64,000 nt of DNA from Hippasteria phrygiana. Lineage: Eukaryota; Echinodermata; Asteroidea; Valvatida; Goniasteridae. Below, one piece after another: positions 43,650 to 55,483 of the stretch. How positions within the stretch are numbered: the first letter of the stretch is position 1; each line of letters begins with the position of its first letter. The DNA lies in the NCBI GenBank assembly GCA_037893225.1, contig JAZGUH010000451.1:3614001-3678000 (forward strand), given 5' to 3'. The notes beneath the pieces were generated by a model. It ran no database searches and was not told the origin of the DNA. It saw nothing but the letters and a program-made list of their open reading frames with translations. The translations under genes and the position numbers were made by a program.

Positions 43650-45650
43650 CAGATTTTACCCAACACCAGGTGCTCTAAATTGTTGAAATACGTTTGAACA
43701 CGTTCATATTTAACTGTTGATTTTCATTTTTGCCTTTTTAAAGATATAAGATAAAAATGTGGCTACTTTTCCGTAAAAATTAAAAGTCTTGGCCAAAAAT
43801 CGATAGCAGGCAATGTAGCCTCAAATTTGGCGCCAAATAAGACATACATGCAAAACCACGAGTAACCTAACAATAGAAAAGTATTTATGAAAAACGACAG
43901 TTAAATGTAAACGTGTTTTTGATAAAAAATATGTAAATTTTGACCAGATGTTTCATAACTCAATTACCCCAACTGAGTTGGTCAAATTTTGTTTGTCAGT
44001 TTGGGCAACAGTTTACCCAACAAAATGAACAACCTATAAGGGAACAACAGTTACCTTTCCTCTGGCCTGTTTGTGTCAAACGTTTGGTCATGAGGGGGAT
44101 CTAAAATGTGCCAAATTAGAAACAAACTAAGCTAACAATGGATTTAACCTGTCAAAATCTACGTGAAGAAACTATAGGCAGGCTCGCTGGTTAGCGTTTC
44201 AAGCAGAAAACCCCACATTGTTTTGTTCATTATATACCTATATCAATGAATACAGCGATTTAACTTGAGCACTTCAATATACTTGGTATATTTCGAAAGT
44301 AATGTTTGCAGTCCTCCAAAAAAGCTTCAAAATATTGGTCTGGATTTGACAAATTTCTGGGTTTTGAGAGAGTACGTTTGCGCGTTACAAAAGTGTTACA
44401 TTTATCGCGCGCCCTATGCACGTGTGTTACGGCCCATTATGTCCGCATGGCCCATTATGTCCGCACGCTTTTTCAGGCCCATTATGTCCGCAGGCCCATT
44501 ATGTCCGCCCCATTATGTCCGCAGGCCCATTATGTCCGCAGGCCCATTATGTCCGCCCCATTGTGTCTGCAGGCCCATTATGTCCGCCCCATTGTGTCCG
44601 CAGGCACATTATGTCCGCCCCATTGTGTCCGCAGGCCCATTATGTCCGCCCCATTGTGTCCGCAGGCCTATTATGCCCGCCCCATTGTGTCCGCAGGCCC
44701 ATTATGTCTGCCCCATTATGTCGGCAGGCCCATTATGTCTGCCCCATTATGTCCGCAGGCCCATTATGTCCGCCCCATTGTGTCCGCAGGCCCATTATGT
44801 CCGCCCCATTGTGTCCACAGGCCCATTATGTCTGCAACCTTAACGCAGGAGTATTAGTCCTAACTGCTGGTATTTCGATATGGTGGATGGTACGAGTCTG
44901 TCGCAAATCCTTCATTTTCTTGCACAAGTAAGTATAATGGTAGATATTTTATGTTTAAGATTATACTGTCCGTGCTGTTTGAAGATGTTTCACTCTGAGA
45001 TGTTTTCATTTTTTTATTTTAAATATTCATATTATTTTTTAATGAGACATTGAACGGAAAGAAATCCTCAAGTTCAGTTATCAAAATAATATTGGTTTTC
45101 CCGCACATTTAAAAAAAAATTTCATTCAAATTCCAAAACGGTTAGCTTCAATTTCGTCTAAAAAAGTCCTGACCTTGCATATCCCATGTTTAATTTCGTC
45201 TTTTGTCGTGATCGCTCATGTTCGCACTTTGTCCAAACAATTTCATACATTTGCCATACATTTTTCCGTGAAAGACAATTAAATTTCGTCGTCCGCAGTT
45301 GCCGGGATATGCAAGGTCATGCATTTTTGAGACAAAATTTAAGTTAACCGTTTAGGAATTTGAATGAAAACAGTTTTAAAATGTGCGGGAAAACCTATAT
45401 TTACTTTACAAATGTCGAATTATGTCCGGCCTGACAATAATTGTTACCAAGGGTGGATCTGCTATGCGTTAGAGGCGCGAAAGCAACCAATACAAAACTT
45501 TATTTTTATTCAGAGGGTTGCAGATGCTCAAAATAAAAGTTTTTTATTGAAATATAATATACAATTTCGAAATCCGTTGCTAGAAAACAAATTGAAAAAG
45601 TATGTTTTTCTTTAATCTTCTCAAATCGTCTATAAAACCTTCATTTGTAA
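43650..45650 (+). repeat. Minisatellite-bearing repeat family, copy 2
   Basis: Same family as 1011-2548, opposite orientation. The minisatellite (44425-44835) alternates GCCCATTATGTCCGCAG and CCCCATTATGTCCG-type monomers; the flank TCCTAACTGCTGGTATTTCG, foldback (45138-45360) and GGCCTGACAATAATTG segment follow. 43651-44265 has no recognised content. Confidence 0.8.
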
Positions 45651-46268
45651 TTGGATTGGTAGTCCTAGATGCATTATTTGGGGCAAGGATTATCACAAAC
45701 TGGGAGGGCGGTCTTAAAAAATGTACACCATAATGTACATATGCAGCTGTAAACATGGTCGTGCAGCCTACGATACATATGATTTATCACATGAATTTAT
45801 GTTTTGCAAATTGTGTCGCAAAATACGCCTATTTTTTTATGAGACAGGAAAATCTGGGGGGGGGGGGAGAGATTCTATGGGCCATGCCCCCGGCCGAAAG
45901 TGGGGCGGGGGGGGGGGGGTATTTACCCAGGGATTTACGCCCATGAGGACGACCATGGTAAGACTAGAGCCAACGACACCAAACAGTCAAGTTTCTGACA
46001 TGAAATAAACGAATTTCTCTTTTATCCTTCCTCCAAAATTCCGTCTTCAATTTGTCATTATTGCATGGGTGAAAAATAGGAAAAGAAATATGTTCAAAAT
46101 GATCAGTGTCATTGCAAAATCGACCAACATTGTCAACATATGTTTGTTCGGTACCGAGGAAAACCATGAGAATTTTTCTTTTTAGTCTGGTTTTGACTCT
46201 ACTGAAAGTGCACCCAAATGAGGCAGTAATCAGATACGCAAAGGCCCTAGACGTCTTGGATATGGACA
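45651..46268. other. Arm sequence with two G runs, then left-only sequence
   Basis: G runs at about 45857-45868 and 45907-45919. The palindrome pairing ends at 46067. A minus-strand frame (45964-46317) has no recognisable motif. Confidence 0.5.
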
Positions 46269-46839
46269 TTAAAGGGGCTGTGTCGTCACGATCATAGCAG
46301 GCTTGCGGGCTGTACACTGAATCCCGAACTGATGAACGCAGATGAACCCAGTAACTGCAAATAATACCCCACGACCGCGCGCTGACCCACAGGGCGCGCG
46401 CGCCAGATCAGATTACAATTGCAATGACTGCTGCATGCATGATCCTGTATTCATAAATGCCTCAGCGAGTTTCACTATCCCTATTGGTCTAGAGCCTGTC
46501 ACGTGGGTGTGTTTCAACGGTTGTTTAAACACGGCTGGAAGTTGTTTAAACACGGCGCGTCATACAGCTGTTCTCAGCCGATACGCAACAGTGAGAGCGT
46601 AGTAGGTGCGCGCACAACTTAGATGTACTGAAATTCATATTGGACAACGCTAATGCACGCGTATAAAACGCTGCATCTCGTGCGTGTGCGTACGCGCACG
46701 CGACAGACAGGCGCGGAGCGCCTTCACGCGCATGTGTTTTGTACTGAGCAAATGGGAGAAAAAGTGGGGTGAAAAAGCTTTGCATTTTGTCCTTTTTACG
46801 GCAGGTTTTTGCATTTTTCGTAAGAAGGCATTTATGAAT

Positions 46840-47005
46840 GGGGATAAAAATGTGATGACCCGGCCTTTACCAGTCAATAATAACCTCGAAGGGTCGTGAC
46901 CGCTGTTAATGGACCTCGCCTTCGGCTCGGTCCATTAACAGCGGTCACGCCCCTCCTCGGTTATTATTGACGTGGTAAAGACCGGGTCATCACACTTTTA
47001 TCCCC
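46840..47005. mobile_element. Palindromic MITE within the 3.2-kb element
   Basis: GGGGATAAAAATGTGATGACC at one end pairs with the complement at the other; arms of about 75 bp meet at TCGCCTTCGGCTCGG near 46922. Almost the whole 166 bp can fold on itself. Confidence 0.8.
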
Positions 47006-47047
47006 TTAGTTATGATACATACTGCATGTACAAGTATTTTGTTAGTT

Positions 47048-47230
47048 TTGGTTCCAAGACGTTCTTAGCGGTGCGACGTATAGCGGCCGACAGCGCCCTC
47101 TCGCTACACACACACACGCCACGCCCAAATCGCTAACAGCGATTTGGCCTTGGCGTGTGTATGTGTGTAGCTAGAGGGCGCTGTCGTGCGCGCTGTACGT
47201 TGCACCGCGCTAAGGACGTCTTGGAACCAA
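47048..47230. mobile_element. Palindromic MITE with CCAAGACGT ends
   Basis: Ends TTGGTTCCAAGACGT and its complement; the arms contain CAGCGCCCTCTCGCTACACA and meet at CAAATCGCT-AAC-AGCGATTTG near 47139. The CCAAGACGT terminus recurs in the small element at 56538-56643. Confidence 0.8.
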
Positions 47231-49484
47231 GACTAGTATTTTGTATGTGTTTGTGCCACCAACAATTATACGATAGGCCTACAGTCGAACATAGTCCGTG
47301 ACACCCCACCCGCCGGCCAAACGCCAAAATGTACCATGACAGAACCAAACGAAAATAAGTAAATAAGTAAATCTGTATTTATAATATTGTAAAATAAATA
47401 ATGCACCAGCCCCTTCCTATACAAAAATAAAGTTGTAGGCATATGTATCGAAATAAATGTCGACTAAAATCGGCTGTGCGTGCAATGATGAGCAAATCAG
47501 AGTAAAACAGCTATACTGATGGCGATATTGAGTGCACGACCTTGTGTTACATTTGACGGCAGGACTTTATGGAAAGTTACATCATAAGAGTTATTTCAAC
47601 ACTATCAAATAGTAAGCACAATAATAACAGTTATTACCAATAACAAATATACGCCAATGAAAAGAGATTTCAACAGTGGCGAGTAAATCCGTGTCGAAAA
47701 GTGGGGATGATTATTGAATTTGTCAACGAAGTACTGCATCTTGAACTTTTTCTCAACGGGGGATACCCCCGCCCCAAACACCGCTTGAAATTTGAAACAT
47801 CACTTTCCACTTTTTATATTTACGAAACAAAAATGAAATACAAATCGGCGGGCCCCTGAACTCCTACCCCGTGTTTACGCCACTGGCGCACAGATCCCCA
47901 CATCACTATGATAAAGATGACTACCGAAGAAACAAAGAAATAAACACCCCGACAAATATTCAAACAACCCTAATTTTCACCTGTTTTGCACGAATTATTC
48001 GCTTATTACTTTTTATGACATGAACAATTCACATACCGAGTACATGGATCGGATGTACTGTACATGTAATGTAGGTACTGTACATGTAATGTATGTACTG
48101 TACATGTTGACTATACATTACATGTAGACTTGATGTGCGGAAATATTGTTTCACACAGCGAGTTCTTGACAAGTGCCATTGGAATAGCGACCAAGTGAAT
48201 TGAAGTTGTTTCAGCTCCATCTATCAACTGTTTTAAAAAAAATGTACTTCTCAGTTCTAGATTTTAATTTTTTTGTTCGCTGCTAAAGAACTGTCTGCAG
48301 TATACCCCTCTTTTAGTAGCATGATAATTTTGTTATTGAAGTGACGGGTCAATATAAGCCTGAAGCTTTTTATCGACCTAAGTTTACAAGCAAGATACGA
48401 ACAAGATACATCCAAATGAATGTACACATAATACATAGACCCTTTTACGAATACCCCGCCTGTGGGATTTTGTGTACAAAATTTAGCGCGAACTGTCCCA
48501 CAGCGACAAGACACGTTGCAGTTTTGCTGTGCACATTTACATGGACAAGCACCCAGTGCTTCCACAATCAAAATGAAAATTTCCTTATCCTGAGAGCCAA
48601 ATTTCCTTATTTTCCCCCCGATTTCCTTATTCTTATTTAAACCACCAGAAGCCTAATATTAGTGCTTTCCTTGTGTTCTAGAGGATAAGCAGAGGTTAGT
48701 ACAAAGCTCAAAATATCCGGTCTCTTTTGAAGAAAGCAGTGGCGCATGCGCGTATTTTACGTGCTGACGAATGAACTCCGGATAGTCTTGTTTCAAGTCA
48801 CTCTGAAACTGATAGGGCATTCAATAAAACAGCTAATTTGGGGGATGTTGTAGAATTTGCCACTAATTTTGGGAGAATATTGTAGAATTTGCGCATATTT
48901 TAATAATTTCCTTAGGATTACCTTAGATTTAGGGGATTTCCTCAACATTTCCTTAGTTTTTTATTTCCTTAAAAATTCCTTCGAAAGGAAAAATTTCCTT
49001 ACAATAAGGAAATTTCCTTGAAAGTGGAAGCACTGCAAGCACCCCGTGTGCCGAGTCGTCCTCTCTGGCAAGAGTTTCGGCATGTACATGTCATAGGTTC
49101 TCCAGCGTAAGGTTCTACTTCTATATCGCCAACCTCCAATTCCATGCAACTTTCAGACAAATATTCCATGGCACTTGTGTACATGTGAATGACATTTTAT
49201 GAAATAAACAGATGAAATTTGAACGATTTTTCTAATAATCTTACTCTTAGAGAACTGAGTGCCACGATATGTGCTACTTGTTTATAAGTATACGTGTACG
49301 TACACGTATGTGTATTTAAGTACGCAGACGCTGGACATGCGTGCGTGTTCCAGGGGGTGTAGTTTCCAAAAGCCAATTCTCAGAACAGCCATAACAAACG
49401 GATGGAGGTTAAAAATAGCAAATAGCCGAAATGAAGCGCAAGGGGGCGCACTCCAATATTTGATTCGTTAACGCGAGATGGCGC
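47231..49484. other. Interior of the 3.2-kb TTAA element
   Basis: No coding region recognised. 48050-48120 has repeated GTACTGTACATGTAATGTA phrases; 48580-49020 has many TTTCCTTA phrases. The rest is AT-rich. Confidence 0.55.
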
Positions 49485-49504
49485 GACGACACAGCCCCTT
49501 TAAG

Positions 49505-51730
49505 CTAATCTAACAATTGATACAAAATTCTTGTGAAATATGGCACTGGACTGTTCTTAAATCTGTTTGTTGAGCTAGTTGGTTCATCTATGGTGCGGCA
49601 AGATCTAAGACACATATTGTGGCTCCTTTTTGACACTGGAAACCACTGACTAAAATTACCCGACTTGTACGTTTTCTGAGCAAACTCTTGACACAAACGT
49701 ATCCGTCTATCTAATAGAGACTGAATTCCCAATGAAGCCAAAGCTTTATCATAACTTGTGTAATTGTTTCCAAGGATTATTCGACAATCTCTCTTTTGAA
49801 TAATCTCAATTTGATTAGTTTGATGTGATGTGATACTTGAGTGCCAAACTGGAGCCGCATATTCCATGACTGGTCTGATATAGCCTTTATACACAACAAT
49901 AAGTTCCTCAGTATTAAGGCCATATTTTTAAAGTTTTCTAACCATAAACAATTTCTTATTAGCTTTAGAGGCCATTTCGTCTACATGGGCATCCCATTTC
50001 AAATTTTGTTGGAAGATGACTCCCAAAAGCTTAACCCTTGTGACAAATTCTAGTTGAGAGTTGGATATACTGTACCGCACATCTGGGGGGTTTCTTTTGC
50101 CAAAATACACTTGTAAAGCTTGACACTTGACATGGTTTAATGTCAGTCCATTATTACAGGCCCAAGTACTCAGATTATTCAAATCAGTTTGGATTTTGCT
50201 TTCACTGACGTATGATCTATTTTCACCGAAGGTGAGATCATCAACGTATTTCCAGCATTCGCTGTTAGCTGGGTCAACTGCACTGTTAATACAAGCCAAA
50301 AAATCACTGGACCCAGTTTTGTCCCCTGTGGCACTCCACCAGAGAGTGTTTGCCAATCAGAGAACACTTGTTTGTATATAACCCTCTGTTTGCGTTCTCT
50401 TAAAAAATCCACAATCCAATGCACAACAACAGGGGAAACCCCCAGGTCCAGAAGATTTTTAAAAGCAATATGATGATTAATCGTATCAAACGCTTTAGTG
50501 AAGTCAGTTAAAACCAGGGTACCTACATTATTTTTAACATTACCACCTGATACTAAATGGTGATAAATGTCGACTAGGCAATGGCTTGTAGAAATGCCCT
50601 TTTGATTCCCAAATTGCCGAGGGTCAATATTTGGTTTGATTGAACTTATGACCCGTTTACTAATAGAACCTTCTGCAATCTTAGCTAAAATGGATGTGAG
50701 TGAGATTGGACGAAGTTTCTGAAGTGTCGGTGGATTAACCTTTGGAATCGGAACTACATTTGCTTGTTTCCACTGCGTTGGTACCAGACCTTGTGAAAAT
50801 GAAGTATTAATGATATCGTTTATTGGGGTACTCAACTCATATGCAAATTCTTTCAGGATTCTGGCAGGTATGTCATCAGGTCACCCCACTTTTGTAGCCG
50901 GCACCTTCCTCAGCTCATTAAAAATTTCCCATGGATATAAAAGAGGAATAACCAAAGGTGTAGGCAAGTAGGCTGGCATATTATCTACATTAATTGGTTC
51001 TTGTCCTTGAGAGACCTCGGCAATGGTCTTAAAATCAGAATGATCAATTCCCGGAACATTAATTGTGAGCTCAGTTTTCCTCATGTTGGCATGGTGACGA
51101 ATTTGCTTATGCCATTTGCCTGGATTGGTTTTACGCAGCTGACGAATTCTCTCAGCATAATACAATTGTTTTGCTAATACAATTTCTCGAATAACTTGAT
51201 TTCTCAAAAGCCTAAACTGTAACTGGTTACGTTTAATCAGATTTTTAATGTGATCAGTGAGCCATGGTTTGTCACTTTTATGCCTTTTTATAATTTGGAT
51301 TGGAAAATGGCTTGCAATAGCTTGATTAAGCAGCTTGTAAAAGGCATCTGTCTTATCTTGACAACCCTCGGTTTTTTCAACTTCATCCCAAGTTTCTTGC
51401 TGGACCCACTGTCCAAAGGAGCGAACCCACGAATCTTTCATTGGTCGAAAACTTTTTCTCTGTACTTCGTTATTATCTTTCTTTTTCTTAGGCATCCACA
51501 TGACACAATTGTGATCACTACGTCCAATCGGTGGAGCGATAATTGGATCTTCGTATACATCAGCAAAATTTGTGAATATCTTGTCTAATATAGCATCTCG
51601 TTTAGTTGGTTTTTTGACAATTTGATCTAAATTATTACCATTACAAATTGATCTGGTATCCCCTCTATTAACATCACCCAGAATTACTACACCAGTGTTA
51701 GGTTTACGTGTCCATAACAAATCCACTGTA
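49505..51730 (-). pseudogene. LINE pol (endonuclease end plus reverse transcriptase), decayed
   Basis: The minus strand encodes the end of an APE-type endonuclease (VVILGDVNR, ILDKIFTN, GRSDHN) and then reverse transcriptase: RPISLTSILAKI, VLTDFTKAFDTINH, SGGVPQGTKLGP and KYVDDLTF with the catalytic aspartates, then the C-terminal stretch YIRPVMEYAAPVWHS. Three lesions show it is dead: TGA near 50880 in front of PDDIPARILKE, a one-base frameshift near 50330 between PQGTKLGP and the YVDD box, and TAA near 49926. The 5' end is cut at about 51730, directly against another LINE. The family looks CR1-like, distinct from the plus-strand LINE. Confidence 0.9.
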
Positions 51731-51735
51731 GTAAT

Positions 51736-52275
51736 AATGTGATCACTTCTCTTGGTGAATCACTACAACCAAGATCAGTAACAATCTCGTCGATTATACA
51801 TCGCAAAAACCAAACAGTGCCAAAACGCAAGAAGGTAGATGACTCTAATAATCTGCTTAAGTCAATAGCAAGACAAAATAACTGGGGCTTCATTGACAAT
51901 GGAAACATAAACCCAAATCACCTTGTATCGGATGGCGTGCACCTCAACTCAACAGGAGTGCGTCTACTTGCCATGAACATTATCCAACACGTCGCAGGAC
52001 CACATAAGACCACTGCTAGCCGCATCACACACCAGAGGACCCCGTTCGGCAAGACCTTGTACTCTGATGTCGTGAAGGAGCGGACTACAACGAATCGTGA
52101 TGTCCCGACGGGTTTTCAAATGGCAAATCAGTACTACCCACACCCGTATCAAAAACAGCATCCAACCCATCTCCGTCAGCCACTAACCCAGACACACTAT
52201 CGAGGCCAGGAATGGGACCAATACCTAAAAACGGTCAGAGAGCTGCTCAATCCACAAGGCAAAAATCTACGATAG
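51736..52275 (+). CDS. LINE ORF1, C-terminal esterase-like part (5' truncated)
   Basis: The open frame enters from the junction with the minus-strand LINE, so the true start is missing. It reads IVTSLGES-like strand sequence, NNWGFIDNGNINPNHL and SDGVHLNSTGVRLLAMNI; the DGVH motif holds the catalytic Asp and His of SGNH/GDSL esterases, which occur in ORF1 of CR1- and L2-type LINEs. A Gln/His/Thr-rich tail follows. ORF1 protein binds element RNA or membranes in relatives. It overlaps ORF2 by 64 bp in another frame. Truncation means this copy could not supply full ORF1. Confidence 0.78.
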   Translation, partial: NVITSLGESLQPRSVTISSIIHRKNQTVPKRKKVDDSNNLLKSIARQNNWGFIDNGNINPNHLVSDGVHLNSTGVRLLAMNIIQHVAGPHKTTASRITHQRTPFGKTLYSDVVKERTTTNRDVPTGFQMANQYYPHPYQKQHPTHLRQPLTQTHYRGQEWDQYLKTVRELLNPQGKNLR

Positions 52276-55145
52276 ACTTAACAGATGGCGTTATCTACAA
52301 CCGAAGCTCCGGGGGATTCTCATTCGCCCATCTTAATGTGAGAAGTTTAATAAACAAATTTGACCAATTTAAAATTTTAATGTCTACAAATCCATTCGAT
52401 ATCATCTGTCTAAATGAAACTTTCTGCAATGCCTCAATCTCCGACGATGAAATCACATTACCAAATTTTTCCATTGTCAGAAAAGACAGGAACCGGCATG
52501 GTGGTGGGGTTGCCATGTACATCCGAAACAATTTAACTTTCACTCGTCGTGAGGATCTTGAAACAGATGATGTCGAGTGCATATGGGTTGAAATTAGGTG
52601 TAAACAAAGACAGCCTGTGCTTATTAGTTCTATTTATAGGCCACCTTCAAGCTCTGTTGAATTCATTGATAAACTAAGTGATATTATTAATAAGGCCTCC
52701 TGTGAATGTAAAGAAATTATTGCAACTGGGGACTTTAATTATGATGTTTCAGTTGACGATGATAGTATGAACTCAAACCCAATTATTTCTTGTTTTGGTA
52801 TATTCCAATTGGCGCAACTCATACATGACTCAACACGTGTCACTGAGTCCACTCAAACAATAATCGATCTCATTTTCAGCTCCCATCCAGAGCTAATAAA
52901 GGAATGTGGTGTATTACCAGTCCTAATCAGTGACCATTATCTTGTTTATGGTCAACATAGTTGGAAAACACCAAAAATTAAAGGTCGCTCAATAAATGTT
53001 CGATGTCTTACAAATATAGACAATGATGCATTTAAAGACGACCTCCTTAATGCACCATGGCAAGATGTACTGGACTCTTATGATGTTGATGAAGCGTGGT
53101 GCAAATGGCACTCCATATTTATGAGTATTATTAACTTTCATGCGCCAATCAAAACTAAACGTATTCGGGGTGCCTCTTTACCTTGGCTCGATTGCGAAAT
53201 TCTTAAACTTATGAGACAGCGGGATCGTGCACACAAAATCGCAAAACGCTCAGGCTCACAGATCGATTGGGACTCTTACAAAAAGCTGCGGAATAATGTA
53301 ACTAATAGAATCCGCACTAAGAAGAGCGAATACTATACATCAGCCATAGAAGAAAATAAAAGCAATTCATCTATGCTATGGAAAAAACTAAAGGAGGTAC
53401 TTCCTAAAAAACAGAAAATTGCTCCAAATTCTATCACTTCCCCAAATGGAGAAAATATTGACGATCCCACTGACATTGCTGATACATTAAATGAACACTT
53501 TTCTACAATAGGAAAACGTACAGCTAGAAATTGCCCATCGGGCGAACTTGAAAACAATGATACCTACGCCTCTATTGTTGATTCTCTGGATGAACTTGAA
53601 GAATGCACTGTACCTAATATTACAGAAGAGTTCGTTCAAAAGCAAATATCATCCATGTCGGTTGGGAAAGCAACAGGTCCGGATGGCATCAGTGTTAAAA
53701 TGATTAAAATTGCTTCCCCTTATATTACTAAATCTTTAACTTATATTTTTAACCTCTCCATAACATGCGAGCAATACCCTAAAGTTTGGAAACACGCCTT
53801 GGTAACACCAATTCACAAGGGAGGAGATAAATGTTGTACAGGTAATTATCGGCCTATTTCTATACTGCCAATTATCTCTAAGATTCTAGAAAGATGGGTG
53901 CACTCGGCAGTATATAGCTACCTCGATGATAACAATTTGATACCTAGTTGCCAATCGGGATTTAGACCCTTGCACTCAACTGAAAGCACTCTACACGATT
54001 TAACAAACAAGTGTTTTGAGGCTATGGAGCAAGGTGAAGTTACAGGTAGCGTGTTCATAGATCTCAGTAAAGCTTTTGATTGTGTGGATCATGTAATCCT
54101 ACTAGGCAAATTGAAGAAGCTGAATTTGTCATCTTCTGGAATTAATTGGTTTAAGTCGTACCTAGACGGTCGTAGTCAGTCTGTAAATATTAAGGGCACA
54201 ATATCGAAGGTCTTGCCCATAGACATAGGCGTTCCACAAGGGTCGATCTTAGGGCCACTTTTATTCATTGTTTATAGTAGTGATTTTCCATCCTGTATAC
54301 CCAAAAATTGCAACTTATTTATGTATGCAGATGACTCCACGTTAACTTGTAGCTCCTCTAGTATTAACGAAATAGAAAGGAACTTAAATGTAGCTCTTGC
54401 TAGTATTCACAACTGGTGCCAAAGAAACAAACTAGCATTAAATGCCAACAAAACCAAATGTATGCTTATTGGTTCAAGGCAGAAAATATCCAACGTCGAC
54501 CTGAACGTGTGCATTGCTGATAAGGTTATCGAAAAAGTGAAATCTTGTAAATGCTTGGGTGTAGTTGTTGATGAAACATTAAGTTGGGGTACACATGTTG
54601 AATACGTAAGGAAGACTGTTTCGTCTAAATTGGGTGTGTTAAACAGAATTCGTGATTACGTTCCCCAAAGCAGCCTGCACACACTCTTTGTAAGTTTAGT
54701 TATGCCATCTTTAGAGTATTGCTGTACGGTGTGGGGAGGAAGGTACATATCTCACGACAATACCCTCAACAAATGTCTCAAAAGAGCCGCACGGATAATC
54801 CTTAAATGTACCTTCCTCACCCCCTCAGCTGATATGTTTGCCAGACTAAATTGGATTCCTTTTAAAGAAAGAGTTCAGTCCAAAAAGGCTATCTTTGTTT
54901 TCAAAAGCCTTAACAAAATGACTCCTTTGTACATGACAAATCTGTTCACACCACTTACAGTGATTCGTGAAACACGACAATCGACCCAAATGGCACTGAA
55001 AGTTCCTTTCGCCAAAAAGGAATGCTACGTGACAAGTTTCGCTGTGAGTGGTGCCAGTATATGGAATAATCTGCCTGAACAAATGAGAACCATAAACTCC
55101 TTAAGTACATTTAAATCGGAGCTACGTAAAGCCATCTATCAGTGA
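52212..55145 (+). CDS. LINE ORF2: endonuclease and reverse transcriptase, intact 977 residues
   Basis: Uninterrupted ORF, the longest in the window. APE-type endonuclease about residues 35-245: HLNVRSL (N42), LNETF (E69), HGGGVAMYIR, ISSIYRPP, ATGDFN (D174), IIDLIFSS (D219) and ISDH (D241, H242). Reverse transcriptase about 480-770: GPDGIS, NYRPISILP, GFRPLHSTES, FIDLSKAFD (D617), GVPQGSILGPLLF and MYADDST (D707, D708). The C-terminal part ends with NNLPEQMRTINSLSTFKSEL. It would nick target DNA and copy element RNA there. Motifs fit the CR1/L2 group. The annotated start lies inside ORF1's end; another start slightly upstream is not available in frame. An ORF without any lesion suggests a recent insertion. 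Confidence 0.94.
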   Translation: MGPIPKNGQRAAQSTRQKSTIDLTDGVIYNRSSGGFSFAHLNVRSLINKFDQFKILMSTNPFDIICLNETFCNASISDDEITLPNFSIVRKDRNRHGGGVAMYIRNNLTFTRREDLETDDVECIWVEIRCKQRQPVLISSIYRPPSSSVEFIDKLSDIINKASCECKEIIATGDFNYDVSVDDDSMNSNPIISCFGIFQLAQLIHDSTRVTESTQTIIDLIFSSHPELIKECGVLPVLISDHYLVYGQHSWKTPKIKGRSINVRCLTNIDNDAFKDDLLNAPWQDVLDSYDVDEAWCKWHSIFMSIINFHAPIKTKRIRGASLPWLDCEILKLMRQRDRAHKIAKRSGSQIDWDSYKKLRNNVTNRIRTKKSEYYTSAIEENKSNSSMLWKKLKEVLPKKQKIAPNSITSPNGENIDDPTDIADTLNEHFSTIGKRTARNCPSGELENNDTYASIVDSLDELEECTVPNITEEFVQKQISSMSVGKATGPDGISVKMIKIASPYITKSLTYIFNLSITCEQYPKVWKHALVTPIHKGGDKCCTGNYRPISILPIISKILERWVHSAVYSYLDDNNLIPSCQSGFRPLHSTESTLHDLTNKCFEAMEQGEVTGSVFIDLSKAFDCVDHVILLGKLKKLNLSSSGINWFKSYLDGRSQSVNIKGTISKVLPIDIGVPQGSILGPLLFIVYSSDFPSCIPKNCNLFMYADDSTLTCSSSSINEIERNLNVALASIHNWCQRNKLALNANKTKCMLIGSRQKISNVDLNVCIADKVIEKVKSCKCLGVVVDETLSWGTHVEYVRKTVSSKLGVLNRIRDYVPQSSLHTLFVSLVMPSLEYCCTVWGGRYISHDNTLNKCLKRAARIILKCTFLTPSADMFARLNWIPFKERVQSKKAIFVFKSLNKMTPLYMTNLFTPLTVIRETRQSTQMALKVPFAKKECYVTSFAVSGASIWNNLPEQMRTINSLSTFKSELRKAIYQ

Positions 55146-55480
55146 TATTTCTGTCATTTACGCTGATCTGCGGAGTTATAAACTTGGTTGCCAAAATACT
55201 TTGGAGCCGGATGGGAATTTCCCCTTGTTTTTCACCCTAAAAGGTTGTTTTTTTCGCGGGTTTTTCGCCCATCCCGTAAATCGGCAATGGGCTTCTGAAG
55301 AGTTGAAAAGTTAACCGAAAATATATTTATTTGTGTAAACATTACTGTATTTGTTTAAATATGTTGTATGAATGTGTAAATATTCAGTTTTAACTAATAA
55401 TATGCAAGGCCCCAATGGAAACCAGTTTTAAACTGTTTGGGCACACCCTGGGTAAAGAAATGTAATAAATAAATAAATGA
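55146..55480 (+). mobile_element. LINE 3' UTR and (TAAA)n tail
   Basis: After the ORF2 stop, AT-rich UTR runs to GGGTAAAGAAATG and a short TAATAAATAAATAAATGA tail (about 55461-55479), a typical CR1/L2-type 3' end. The following DNA is a different LINE on the other strand. Confidence 0.85.
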
Positions 55481-55483
55481 CAG

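Larger units (their letters stand above)
46269..49503. mobile_element. 3.2-kb TTAA-flanked TIR element
   Basis: The left end TTAAAGGGGCTGTGTCGTC (46269) is the exact complement of the right end (49485-49503), and both are bounded by TTAA; interior 46273-49499, 3,227 bp. The AGGGGCTG terminus resembles the AGG-type ends of the other TTAA elements here. No transposase frame was recognised. Two palindromic MITEs are nested inside. The right TTAA falls one base from the stop codon of the minus-strand LINE, so the element inserted in that LINE's 3' region. Confidence 0.78.

Noticed and set aside
44265..44931. Three overlapping plus-strand frames of 171-192 codons
   Set aside because: Same minisatellite in the other orientation.
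51250..51588. 112-codon plus-strand frame
   Set aside because: Antisense shadow of the minus-strand LINE.
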